Numbered from the stretch's first letter, positions 16,630-24,408 are shown. The stretch: 36,217 nucleotides of DNA from Gemmatimonadota bacterium (GCA_031127095.1 JARIEX010000019.1:1-36217); one strand, 5' to 3'. The notes: generated from the sequence alone by a model not told the origin. Numbers and translations are program-made.

Positions 16630-18279
16630 TTACCTCACCCCGTCCCAGCCGGGGCCGCGCAGCACGGTGCCGGGCTTGGCGCCGGTGGACTTCCCTCCCT
16701 CCAGCACCACGCTGCCGTTCACCAGCACATGGCTGATCCCCTCGCTGGGGAGCGCCGGCTCGGCGAAGGTGGCGCGATCGCGGATGCGGAGCGGGTCGAA
16801 CACCACGATGTCAGCGGCCAGCCCCGGGGACAGGCGCCCGCGGTCGTAGGCACCGATCTCGTTGGCCGCCACCGCGGAGGCCTTGTGGACCGCCTCCTCC
16901 AGGGTGAGGACGCCGAGCTCGCGGACGTAGCGGGCGAAGATTCGCGGGAACGCGCCCCACGCGCGCGGATGCGACGCCACCGACGAGCCCCCCGCAGGGC
17001 CGACATCGGTGTCGAACGACGTGAACGGCTCGCGCATGGCCTTGATCTTGTTGGCCTCACTCATGGATTGCGGCATGGCGAACGCCTCGCGCTGCGCGAT
17101 GTCGAAGAACACCGTCCACGCGTCCTTCCCGGTGCGATCGGCGATCCCCTGAACCGACAGCCCGTTGTGCGCCTTGTAGTCATCGTGCTGGATGTTCCCC
17201 AGCACGATGCGGTTCCAGTCCTTGCCGGCGTGTGCGTACCAGTTCTCCCACCCGCTCTCTGTCTCCATCTCGGCGCGCATCCGCGCACGGACGGCCGGGT
17301 CCTTGAGCGATTCCATCAGCGCGCGCTGGCCGCGCTCGGCGTTGCGGGGGTGCAGCAGCGCGCGAATCCCCAGCCCATTGTTGATGTAGGGGTACACGTC
17401 CACCGCCACGTCCTGCCCCGCAGCGCGGGCGGCACGGATGCGCGCGATGGCCAGGTCCATCTTCCCCCAGTTCCCCTCGCCTGCAGTCTTCAAGTGGTAG
17501 ATGTGCACGGGGGTGTTGGCGGCGGCACCGATCCGCAGCGCCTCGTCAATCGCCTCGATGAGGCGGTCCCCCTCGTTGCGCATGTGCGTGTAGTAGCGCC
17601 CACCGTGTCGCCCGGCGACGGCGGCTAGGGCGGCGATCTCCTCCTCGCTGGCGAAGATGGCCGGTGGGTAGATGAGCGAGGTGGAGAGCCCGATGGCACC
17701 GGCCTGCATGGCCTCTTCCACGTAGGCGCGCATGCGGTCCAGCTCGGCGGGGGTGGCCTGTCGCGCGGAGTCGCCGATGACGAGGCGGCGCAGCTGCGTA
17801 TGCCCCACGTTCTGCGCCACGTTGAGGGGCATGCCGGCGGCTTCCAGCTTGCGGAAGTACTCGCGCATGGTGCGCCAGCCGCGGAGCTGCGCGCCCCCCC
17901 CTTCCAGAGGAGCGGACGAGCCCCCCTCGCCAGCCTGGATGGTGGTGACCCCCTGGGTGAGGAGGTTGATGGCGGCCTCGCCGCCGCGGTCGATGAACAT
18001 CTCGCCGCTCTGCCCCATCATGTCGATGAAGCCAGGGGCAACGACCTGGTCGGCCACGTTGATGACGCGCTTGGCGCGGGCGGGATCGAGGCGTCCGATG
18101 GCGGCGATGCGGCCGTTGGCGATGGCCAGGTCGGCCTGATAGGAGGGGGCGCCAGTGCCGTCCACAATGCGCCCGCCCTGAAGGATGAGGTCGAAGGCGG
18201 GGGTGGGCGCTGGTTGCGCGGCGAGGGGGGCGGCCAGGAGGGCGAGGAGGGCCAGCGCGCGGCGTGGGAATCGTGGCAT
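16630..18279 (-). CDS. Exported N-acyl-D-amino-acid deacylase-family amidohydrolase with altered metal motif
   Basis: A protein of 549 residues with a signal peptide (ALALLALLAAPLAAQ, residues 8-22). The family start QGGRIVDGTGAPSYQADLAI is clear. Later family segments are present: GVTTIQAGEGG, YYTHMRNEGD, VHIYHLKTAG and SHPRAWGAFPRI. D-aminoacylases hydrolyse N-acyl-D-amino acids or related amides. Here the first metal motif (PGFIDVHxH in classical members) reads PGFIDMMGQ, so both histidines are replaced by M88 and Q90, and the cysteine position in the GNCG loop reads GEGG. The two later histidines are kept. The enzyme may therefore use one metal ion or different ligands. An upstream in-frame ATG at 18330 would start inside the operator palindrome and precede the signal peptide, so 18279 is preferred. 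Confidence 0.8.
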   Translation of the reverse strand: MPRFPRRALALLALLAAPLAAQPAPTPAFDLILQGGRIVDGTGAPSYQADLAIANGRIAAIGRLDPARAKRVINVADQVVAPGFIDMMGQSGEMFIDRGGEAAINLLTQGVTTIQAGEGGSSAPLEGGGAQLRGWRTMREYFRKLEAAGMPLNVAQNVGHTQLRRLVIGDSARQATPAELDRMRAYVEEAMQAGAIGLSTSLIYPPAIFASEEEIAALAAVAGRHGGRYYTHMRNEGDRLIEAIDEALRIGAAANTPVHIYHLKTAGEGNWGKMDLAIARIRAARAAGQDVAVDVYPYINNGLGIRALLHPRNAERGQRALMESLKDPAVRARMRAEMETESGWENWYAHAGKDWNRIVLGNIQHDDYKAHNGLSVQGIADRTGKDAWTVFFDIAQREAFAMPQSMSEANKIKAMREPFTSFDTDVGPAGGSSVASHPRAWGAFPRIFARYVRELGVLTLEEAVHKASAVAANEIGAYDRGRLSPGLAADIVVFDPLRIRDRATFAEPALPSEGISHVLVNGSVVLEGGKSTGAKPGTVLRGPGWDGVR

Positions 18280-18653
18280 GGCGTCGGGGAAGAGGAGGGG
18301 CGCCGATCTCGTATACGAATTCGTATACAATTGGCGTCAAGCTTGCGCGCCAGCGCTCACCCTGTCAACGAGCGGGACGCGCTCACCCCTCGACGGAACG
18401 AACAGTCGTCGTCCTTCCGCAGACACCGCGATCTCGTCCGGGACACAGGCGCCCAGTGCAGCGACGACGGTGAGCGAACGCGCGGCGATTCGCAGGGGAT
18501 CGATGGTTGCGGTACACGCGCGCGCGAGCGGCGATGTTGCGTGCACATCGCTCTCACGAGGGTGGAGACGCGGACGTACTGTTTGAGCGACAGCTGCCGA
18601 TCGATCCATCAGTCTGCTCAGCGCATCTCTCATCACGCTTCGCCGGAGTTCGC
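18280..18653. other. Divergent intergenic region
   Basis: 374 bp between the deacylase (minus) and the DmpA-type gene (plus). Apart from the 18-bp palindrome I see no defined feature. A 99-codon open frame on the minus strand (18337-18636) has no recognisable domain and is not called a gene. Confidence 0.4.
18311..18328. promoter_or_regulatory. Perfect 18-bp palindrome, operator candidate
   Basis: GTATACGAATTCGTATAC reads the same on both strands and stands out by its AT content. It lies 32-49 bp before the deacylase start and about 325 bp before the divergent DmpA-type gene. Its shape fits a dimeric repressor of the GntR type, and the GntR/FCD gene 6 kb away is the obvious candidate; that link is inferred. 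Confidence 0.6.
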
Positions 18654-19868
18654 ATGCGTTCTCTTTCTATCACCCTCGCGTTGCTGCTTGCCGGTGTGTC
18701 CTCGCTGGGTGCGCAGCGCAAGCCGCGCGAGCACGATCTCAAGCTGCCCATCGGCGGCACGCCCGGCGCGTTGAATGCCATCACGGACGTGGCCGGTGTG
18801 GAAGTCGGGCACAGTACGATCATTGCCGGCAGCGGCACGCTGGTGGTTGGACAGGGGCCGGTACGCACGGGAGTGACCGTCGTACATCCGCGCGGCAGGG
18901 CCAATCATGATCCGGTGTTCGCGTCGTGGTTTGCGCTCAACGGCAACGGCGAAATGACGGGCACGACGTGGATCACGGAGAGCGGGTTCCTTGAAGGGCC
19001 CATCGGCATCACCAACACGCACAGCGTGGGCGTGGTGCGCGACGCCATCATCAAGTGGGAAGTCTCGCAGAAGAACGTGCTGCAGCCGTGGTGGCTGCCG
19101 GTGGTCGCCGAGACGTACGACGGTGGCCTGAACGACATCAATGGTTTCCACGTGAAGGAATCGCACGCATTCGCCGCGCTCGATGGCGCCGCGGGCGGCC
19201 TCCCCGCCGAAGGCGCGGTGGGCGGCGGCACCGGCATGCGCTGCCTCGGTTTCAAGGGCGGCATTGGCACCGCGTCACGCACACTGCCGGCGGCGCAGGG
19301 TGGCTACACCGTGGGCGTGCTCGTGCAGTGCAACTTCGGTTCGCGCCGCGATCTGCGGATCGCCGGAGTGCCGGTGGGCGAGGAGATTTCCAACCTGCAG
19401 CCGTGCATTGCCAACACCGAGCCCGCGCCGGCGAGCGCCACCGTGCGGCGATGTGACGCGCCCACTGACCGGGACGCGACCGACGCGCCGGAACAGGGCT
19501 CGATCATCGTGGTGGTCGCGACCGATGCGCCGCTGCTGCCGCATCAACTCAAGCGCGTGGCGACGCGCGTGTCGTTGGGCATTGGCCGACAGGGGGGATT
19601 CGGCGGGAACGGTTCCGGCGACATCTTCGTGGCCTTCTCCACCGCCAATACCAACAGCTGGTCGTCAGACTCGGTGTCGTCGGTGCGGATGGTGAACAAC
19701 GAGCGCCTCTCACCGATCTTTCAGGCAACGGCACAGGCCACCGAGGCCGCCATCACCAACGCGCTGCTCGCCGCCGAGACCATGACCGGCGCCAACGATT
19801 TGCGTATATACGCGATGCCGCTGGATCGTATGCTGGCCGCGATGCGCAAGTACGGGCGGTTGCCCTGA
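18654..19868 (+). CDS. DmpA-type aminopeptidase/D-esterase (peptidase family S58/P1)
   Basis: A protein of 404 residues with a signal peptide ending at SSLGAQ (residue 21). Family hallmarks: GALNAITDVAGVEVGHSTI at the start, GNGEMTGTTW, GAVGGGTGMRCLGFKGGIGTAS, YTVGVLVQCNFGSRRDLRI, and the autocleavage region EQGSIIVVVATDAPLLPHQL. In DmpA a Gly-Ser bond is cleaved and the serine becomes the N-terminal nucleophile; here this is G282-S283. DmpA removes N-terminal L-residues and also hydrolyses D-amino-acid amides and esters; relatives act on beta-peptides. Export and position beside the deacylase and VanX-fusion genes suggest work on D-amino-acid peptides. I chose ATG 18654, with GGAG upstream, because the signal peptide begins there. 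Confidence 0.88.
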   Translation: MRSLSITLALLLAGVSSLGAQRKPREHDLKLPIGGTPGALNAITDVAGVEVGHSTIIAGSGTLVVGQGPVRTGVTVVHPRGRANHDPVFASWFALNGNGEMTGTTWITESGFLEGPIGITNTHSVGVVRDAIIKWEVSQKNVLQPWWLPVVAETYDGGLNDINGFHVKESHAFAALDGAAGGLPAEGAVGGGTGMRCLGFKGGIGTASRTLPAAQGGYTVGVLVQCNFGSRRDLRIAGVPVGEEISNLQPCIANTEPAPASATVRRCDAPTDRDATDAPEQGSIIVVVATDAPLLPHQLKRVATRVSLGIGRQGGFGGNGSGDIFVAFSTANTNSWSSDSVSSVRMVNNERLSPIFQATAQATEAAITNALLAAETMTGANDLRIYAMPLDRMLAAMRKYGRLP

Positions 19869-19983
19869 GCGCGCACGTCGGCGTGGATCGGCGCTGCGCG
19901 TCGTGCCACCGCCCCGACTCATCGATCGCGCGCGGTCGGCGATCGCGTCGTTTACGCGACAGCCCCCAACCGAAATTCCTATC

Positions 19984-20031
19984 CTGCCCGGGCCACGACT
20001 CGCGCTGACCGAGGCCACGCGCGCCAGATAC
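19984..20031 (+). pseudogene. Possible IS91-family transposase C-terminal scrap
   Basis: The short frame LPGPRLALTEATRARY resembles a segment in the C-terminal part of one IS91-type transposase subgroup as I remember it (PAPRLAPTEATRRW). It directly precedes one copy of the dispersed repeat that begins ATACTC. Sixteen codons are weak evidence, and a database search is needed. Confidence 0.3.
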
Positions 20032-20074
20032 TCGACTGATAGACGACCCACCCCGATTGGAATTCCTCTCCCGG
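20028..20074 (+). repeat. Dispersed repeat, copy 1
   Basis: ATACTC, a 16-nt spacer, then ACCCCGATTGGAATTCCTCTC. Very similar to the copy at 22011-22059 and, with a 5-nt spacer, to those at 24279-24314 and 35996-36030. It lies between the DmpA-type and sulfotransferase genes, so it is unlikely to be a promoter. It may be an end of an IS91-like element. Confidence 0.5.
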
Positions 20075-20101
20075 CGCGACGAGATCAGCACACGATATTT
20101 G

Positions 20102-20119
20102 CTCGAGAGAGGACTCGAG
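20102..20119. terminator. Small hairpin downstream of the sulfotransferase gene
   Basis: Two copies of the self-complementary CTCGAG (20102-20107, 20114-20119) form a 6-bp stem with a 6-nt loop, 12 nt beyond the sulfotransferase stop. An AT-rich stretch follows in the direction of transcription. It could be a weak terminator. Confidence 0.3.
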
Positions 20120-20131
20120 AATGCACGAGAC

Positions 20132-21139
20132 CTACTGGCGTCGGTTCGTGGTGGTCCTCCTGCCAAACCGGATTTCATTCGTATCTCGAAAGCACGCTGC
20201 AAAGTCTTCGTACGTGTCATATCCCAACGGCTTCATATGTGCGTCCCACTTTTGTTGCAAGAACGCCAGGGCCTCATCATTGAATTGCTGCGGATGCGCT
20301 TGTACCGCCACTTTCGCCCCTGGCGCGAGCTGCGAAAGGTCGGCGACTCGACCTAATGTCCTGGCGCGCTCATAGGGTTCATCGAACAGCGTCATGTGTT
20401 GAGCCATGAAGGCTTTGGTACTCATCGCGAGTGTCTTGTCCATCAACTCGGGCGTCACGGGCCCAAGGCCCATAAAGTCTGCAATACGATGAATATTTTC
20501 CTCCATGTTCTTCACAAGATCTTCATACACCAATAACAAAACGGACGGGCAGTCTTTGAGCACATGATACTCTTGGTAGTATTCCCAGATGCTCGCCCGG
20601 CCTTCTCGTCCTTGAATAAACGGAGTTTGCATGAGAAACGAAGATGCGTCCATCGACGTGGCAATGGGTACCTGTTTCGCCAAAAAAAAGTTGTAAAAAG
20701 AGATCGCTGTCTTGGCTGGATCTCTCACGGTGACAATGTACTTGCAACCCCGATGGACACTGGCCATCCGCAAATGAGATTTGAAGACGCGTGGAAAGAA
20801 TTGGCTGCCCTCCACATTGGGATCATAGCCAATATCCCAGGATAACAGAGGCCAGGGAACGACCTCATACAGTGTCTTCATCGATGCAAAATCGACCGTT
20901 GCACCCGTGCGAAGGACATGGCAAAGCCACGTCACCAAGGTTGTGCCTGTTTTGGCAAAAGTCGACACGATGATGTCCGTTGGCCGTACTCGAAACTCTT
21001 CGACGGCTTTTCGGACAGACTCGTTCGACATCATGGTGTCGGGATGGCCGATCGGTATGTACAGAAGCTCGGCGGGCAACGGTGCAATCTCCGCAGGATT
21101 CGAGGCAGCATTGCCCATGGTCGTAAATGAAAGGGTCAT
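20132..21139 (-). CDS. PAPS-dependent sulfotransferase, AT-rich and probably acquired
   Basis: A protein of 335 residues of the sulfotransferase family (Pfam Sulfotransfer_1). The 5'-phosphosulfate loop reads VSTFAKTGTTLVTWL, corresponding to the usual YPKSGTTW, and the 3'-phosphate site reads VTVRDPAKTAISFYNFF. Such enzymes move sulfate from PAPS to an alcohol or amine. The acceptor is unknown, and the relatives I recall include the eukaryotic cytosolic type. Base composition differs strikingly from its neighbours: bases 20641-20700 are about 43% GC, with A-runs. The ATG at 21139 is chosen because the upstream in-frame extension is GC-rich and non-homologous; ATG 21118 is also possible. An attC-like site lies just behind its 5' end, so the gene may be a cassette. 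Confidence 0.85.
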   Translation of the reverse strand: MTLSFTTMGNAASNPAEIAPLPAELLYIPIGHPDTMMSNESVRKAVEEFRVRPTDIIVSTFAKTGTTLVTWLCHVLRTGATVDFASMKTLYEVVPWPLLSWDIGYDPNVEGSQFFPRVFKSHLRMASVHRGCKYIVTVRDPAKTAISFYNFFLAKQVPIATSMDASSFLMQTPFIQGREGRASIWEYYQEYHVLKDCPSVLLLVYEDLVKNMEENIHRIADFMGLGPVTPELMDKTLAMSTKAFMAQHMTLFDEPYERARTLGRVADLSQLAPGAKVAVQAHPQQFNDEALAFLQQKWDAHMKPLGYDTYEDFAACFRDTNEIRFGRRTTTNRRQ

Positions 21140-21248
21140 CCGGAGATTCCGAGAAACGCGGCGCGAATCGTGAGGAAGAAGTAGGCATCGTCGCGATACC
21201 CGTCGGCGACGCGCTGATCCTGCAATCAAGTCGGCGTCTGCCACAGAC

Positions 21249-21341
21249 ATCCAACGCCTGGCGTTCTGCCGCGGGCGATCACAATAAGTCGCGAGCGCAG
21301 CGAGCATCCACTTCGTCCGACTGCAGCACGCATCGTTATGC
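21249..21341 (+). other. attC-like integron recombination site 1
   Basis: A 93-bp element. The left core is ATCCAAC (RYYYAAC form, 21249-21255), followed by GCCTGGCGTTCTGCCGCGG. The right part is CGTCCGACTGCAGCACGC, then the core GTTATGC (21335-21341). The inner arms GCGTTCTGC and GCAGCACGC pair at 8 of 9 positions. The same layout and the 15-nt stretch CCGACTGCAGCACGC recur at 31696-31788. This is how integron attC sites are built. No integrase gene is in the window. The stop codon of the HigA-type gene lies inside the right core. Confidence 0.5.
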
Positions 21342-21647
21342 GGCGCCGCGACGGCGCGGACGATGCAAGGCTTCGACGACTGCCGCCGGATTGTGGGCGG
21401 CCACTTGCAACAGGGCGAGCGCGGGACCGTCGGGCATCCGGCGCCCCTGTTCCCAATTGCGCAGCGTCGCTACGCTGACGCCGATCATGAGCGCAAACTC
21501 CGATTGCGACTGGCCGAGATCGGCGCGCACCGCCTTCACATCGGTCGGCGTGAACGTGCGTGAACGTGACGGCTTGCGCTCGCCGCGGCGGATCTCACCA
21601 AGCTGGCGAACGCTGGTTAACAGCGCTTTGAAGGCTTCTACTTTCAC
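21336..21647 (-). CDS. HigA/NadS-type helix-turn-helix antitoxin
   Basis: A protein of 103 residues. The C-terminal half is an XRE-type helix-turn-helix: DVKAVRADLGQSQSEFALMI followed by GVSVATLRNWEQGRRMPDGP. This is characteristic of HigA-type antitoxins and their regulators. The start is GTG at 21647, which overlaps the TGA of the preceding remnant toxin frame (21644-21646), the usual toxin-antitoxin layout. The toxin is collapsed, so this is now an orphan antitoxin or repressor. It is read against the apparent orientation of the flanking attC-like sites, which is common for toxin-antitoxin cassettes in integron arrays. Confidence 0.8.
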   Translation of the reverse strand: MKVEAFKALLTSVRQLGEIRRGERKPSRSRTFTPTDVKAVRADLGQSQSEFALMIGVSVATLRNWEQGRRMPDGPALALLQVAAHNPAAVVEALHRPRRRGAA

Positions 21648-21754
21648 GTGAACTCCTCGCGGACCACGCGAGCCAGCGCGCGGACCTGTTCGTCATCACG
21701 ATGCCGCCGGAGACCGGCGGTGAAGACCGGCGACTCGATGAAGCGGATGGTGGA
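21644..21754 (-). pseudogene. Collapsed HigB/RelE-type toxin gene remnant
   Basis: Directly upstream of the antitoxin, a 36-codon frame follows an in-frame TAG and has no start codon. It begins with TIRFIESPVFTAGL, which resembles the N-terminus of HigB/RelE-type toxins, and ends with DDEQVRALARVVREEFT, which resembles their C-terminal helix. Functional toxins have about 100 residues, so the middle appears deleted in frame. Its stop overlaps the antitoxin start by 4 nt, which shows the original operon order. Confidence 0.6.
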
Positions 21755-21809
21755 CTATAAGCCATTGGCGTAGTAAGTGCCAGCCGTCGAATCGATCATC
21801 GGACTAGCC

Positions 21810-21908
21810 GCATAACGCCTATCATGCCGCCCTCCCACCAATGGTACGGGGTCGCTGGCGCCTCACGCGTCGAGCCGGCGCGTCCGATTGCTCCCCGCGG
21901 GGGCGGCC
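21810..21908 (+). other. Degenerate attC-like site 2
   Basis: It begins with GCATAAC-GCCTATC (21810-21823), has TGCCGCC, and about 71 nt later CGTCCGATTGC, matching CGTCCGACTGC of site 1. The left core GCATAAC is the exact complement of GTTATGC at the end of site 1, as expected for the two ends of one cassette carrying the HigA-type gene. The right core is not preserved (GGCGGCC). Confidence 0.35.
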
Positions 21909-22010
21909 CCCACCGTGACCGCCGTTCCAACGGCGCTCAACGCGCACGAGCGAGACAGAGGGCACGCCGCCGCCCGTCACGCGGCGATGGCGAGGTTGGC
22001 GATCGCGCCG

Positions 22011-22059
22011 TATTCTCGGCGGGTAGTCAACACACCCCGATGGAAGTTCGTATCCCGCC
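22011..22059 (+). repeat. Dispersed repeat, copy 2
   Basis: TATTCTC, a 16-nt spacer, then ACCCCGATGGAAGTTCGTATC. The closest relative is copy 1, including the spacer (about 10 of 16 positions). It ends 17 bp before the start of the serine hydrolase gene, so here it could also contain the promoter or leader. Confidence 0.5.
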
Positions 22060-22076
22060 TTGGAGTGCCGTCCCAC

Positions 22077-23741
22077 ATGTCCCGCCTTCTCGCCCGACTC
22101 GTCGCCGTCGCGATACTCCTCTCGGCCGCGGCGCCCATGCCGGCCCAACCGCTGCCAGGCGCGATCGTGGCGCGCATCGACTCGCTCTTCGCCTCATACA
22201 ACAGGACGGACGCGCCCGGGCTCGCGGTCGCCGTCGTGCGCGACGGGCGCATGATCTTCGCCAAGGGGTACGGGATGGCCGACCTCGAGCATCGCGTCCC
22301 CATCACCCCGTCCACGGTCTTCGACGTCGCGTCGGTTTCCAAGCAATTTGCCGGCATGGCGATCGCGATGCTGATCGGCGAGGGGAAGGTGCGCCTCGAC
22401 GACGACATCCGCCGCCACGTCCCCGAGATGGCCGACATCGGCGCGCCCATCACGATAGATCACCTGCTGCATCACACCAGCGGGCTGCGCGACTGGCCCG
22501 GGACGCTCGGGCTGGCCGGATGGCATTACGACGACGTGATCTCGTTCGAACAGATCCTCACGATGGCCTATCACCAGCGCTCACTCAACTTCGTCCCCGG
22601 GAGCGAGTACACCTACTCCAACACCGGCTACAACCTGCTGGCCGAGACGGTGCAGCGGGTGACGGGGCAGTCGTTCCGGGCGTGGACCGATGCCAATCTC
22701 TTTCAGCCGTTGGGAATGACGCGGACTGTCTTTCGCGACGATCACACGGCCGTGATCCCCGACCGCGCGCTGGGCTACACGCGCGCCCCCGACGGGCGCT
22801 GGCGTGCGGTGACCAACAACCTCACCGCGCTCGGCTCCAGCTCGATGATGAGCACCGTCGAGGACCTGGCCGGGTGGGTCATCAACTTCGACTCGATGCG
22901 CGTGGGCGGTGCGCAGGCGATGGCGCTCACGCGCACGCGTGGGGTGCTCAACGACGGGTCGACGATTCCCTACGCCTTTGGCGTATCGCATGGGGAGTAC
23001 CGAGGGGCGGCGACCGTCAATCATTCCGGGTCGTGGGCCGGCTTCGTGACCTACGTGCTGCACCTTCCACAGCATCGCTATGGCGTCGTCGTGCTGGCCA
23101 ACGCGCCGCAGGTGAACCCCACGCGCGCCGCGCAGCAGGTCACCGACGTGTTGCTTGGCTCGGCGCTGGCGCCACTCCCAGCGGCGACGGAACCTCCCGT
23201 TGTGCAGCTGCCGGCGGCGACGCTCGACGCCTATGCCGGCACGTACAAGCTTGGCCCGGGGTGGTACGCCCAGGTGCGACGCGACGGGAACGGGCTCACC
23301 GTGCAGGCGAGCGGCGAGGGGGTCGTGCCAATGGTCGCGCGCTCTGAGCAAGAGAGCTGGGTCCCGAGCTACGGCGCGTCGATGACCTTCCAGCGCGACG
23401 GGATGGGGCGCGTCACGGGGCTGCTGTATCGGGGGCACGTCTCGCCACGCATGCCCGACCGCGAACCGGTGCCGGCGCCCACGCAGGACTACATCGGGGA
23501 GTACTTCAGCAGCGAGTTGCAGGCGACGTACCTGGTCGAGTCACGCAGCGGAGGGCTCATCGTGCGACACCGGCGCCGTGGCGTCGGTGTGCTCATCCGC
23601 CGTTGGGGCGAGGACTTCGGTGGGACCCTTCCTAGCATGCGCTCGGTCGCCTTCGTGCGCGACGCGCGCGGGAAGGTGAACGGCTTCGTGGTCAACATCG
23701 ACGAGCGGAGCCGCGATATCCGGTTTGCGAAGGTGCGATAG
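22077..23741 (+). CDS. Exported beta-lactamase-fold serine hydrolase (S12 family)
   Basis: A protein of 554 residues. The signal peptide ends near PMPAQ (residue 24), and the ATG at 22077 has GGAG about 11 nt upstream. Motifs: SVSK (S86-K89), YSN (in YTYSNTGYN) and HSG (in VNHSGSWAGF). After the catalytic domain (about 30-380) comes a beta-rich C-terminal part (about 400-554), common in serine hydrolases from this type of bacterium. Possible activities are D-amino-acid peptidase, esterase or beta-lactamase; the sequence does not decide. It is a paralogue of the hydrolase at 31909-33579, sharing the ARVDSLF-like start and KGYGMADLEH segment. It is followed by an IS91-type transposase remnant. 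Confidence 0.85.
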   Translation: MSRLLARLVAVAILLSAAAPMPAQPLPGAIVARIDSLFASYNRTDAPGLAVAVVRDGRMIFAKGYGMADLEHRVPITPSTVFDVASVSKQFAGMAIAMLIGEGKVRLDDDIRRHVPEMADIGAPITIDHLLHHTSGLRDWPGTLGLAGWHYDDVISFEQILTMAYHQRSLNFVPGSEYTYSNTGYNLLAETVQRVTGQSFRAWTDANLFQPLGMTRTVFRDDHTAVIPDRALGYTRAPDGRWRAVTNNLTALGSSSMMSTVEDLAGWVINFDSMRVGGAQAMALTRTRGVLNDGSTIPYAFGVSHGEYRGAATVNHSGSWAGFVTYVLHLPQHRYGVVVLANAPQVNPTRAAQQVTDVLLGSALAPLPAATEPPVVQLPAATLDAYAGTYKLGPGWYAQVRRDGNGLTVQASGEGVVPMVARSEQESWVPSYGASMTFQRDGMGRVTGLLYRGHVSPRMPDREPVPAPTQDYIGEYFSSELQATYLVESRSGGLIVRHRRRGVGVLIRRWGEDFGGTLPSMRSVAFVRDARGKVNGFVVNIDERSRDIRFAKVR

Positions 23742-23827
23742 GCACGGTGCAGCAGCACGGGCGCGTGGCGTCTACCAACCCCGGCGGTCCCAGACTTCGC
23801 CGCTCTGTCGGTTGGTGTCGGATCAGC

Positions 23828-24107
23828 TGCACCGCCTGCGGCGTGCTCGACCACGGCTGCGCCCGCATCCGCTGCGACGCCTGCACGCACGAATACTGGC
23901 TCACGTTCTCCTGCAAGTGCCGCTCCTTCTGTCCGAGCTGTCACGCCCAAGCGACTGGCGAGCGCGACCTCACGGTGGGCATCGTCGCCTGTTTGCAGAC
24001 GCATGGCTCGCTGACGCGTATGCGCGCCAACTGGCATCCGCATCCGCACCTCCTCGTCACCGACGGTGGGTGCCGGCTGGGCGGGGCGTTTGTGTCGTGG
24101 CGACCAC
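23828..24107 (+). pseudogene. IS91-family transposase, N-terminal remnant with internal deletion
   Basis: The frame contains CGVLDHGCARIRCDACTHEY and FSCKCRSFCPSC, the cysteine-rich zinc-binding region of IS91-type transposases, then GERDLTVGIVACLQTHGS and RANWHPHPHLLVTDGG, the HxH region of the catalytic domain. As I recall the family, about 60 residues are missing between CPSCHA and GERDL, and the frame loses similarity after GGAFVSW. There is no start codon in a sensible place. It is a dead remnant. The sequence from here to copy 3 of the dispersed repeat may be further decayed transposase tail. Confidence 0.75.
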
Positions 24108-24278
24108 GCGGAGACGTTCGGCGTGCGCGGCGGTCTCACCGCAGCGGCCCCGCGGTCCCCGCCGGCCCCGAATCACCCGCCCGGACCGCAGGCCGAACCG
24201 TCCACGAGGCGCACCGGCACGGTGGCCATCGCGCCGCCGCCCGCTCACCGGTGTTCGCGAGACAGGGGACCGGGGCCT

Positions 24279-24314
24279 ATACTCCGCTCACCTCAATTGA
24301 ATTTCCTTTCCTCG
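24279..24314 (+). repeat. Dispersed repeat, copy 3
   Basis: ATACTC, a 5-nt spacer, then ACCTCAATTGAATTTCCTTTC. The layout matches copy 4 (35996-36030). It lies about 170 bp behind the IS91-type remnant and about 95 bp before the next gene. Confidence 0.45.
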
Positions 24315-24408
24315 GCGATCCCCAGGCGGTGGTGGATGACCAGCGACGCCGCTCCGGCCATCGCGGGGCGGTGATACCGCCGTTCCGACTCACCCGCCCG
24401 CGAACGTC

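Noticed and set aside
18337-18636. 99-codon open frame on the minus strand in the gap before the DmpA-type gene
   Set aside because: The sequence looks partly protein-like, but I see no family, no ribosome-binding site and no operon link. It is kept as intergenic.
19967-19990. AACCGAAATTCCTATC as a fifth copy of the dispersed repeat
   Set aside because: Only the last 9-10 bases match and the ATACTC block is absent; it overlaps a possible transposase coding scrap.
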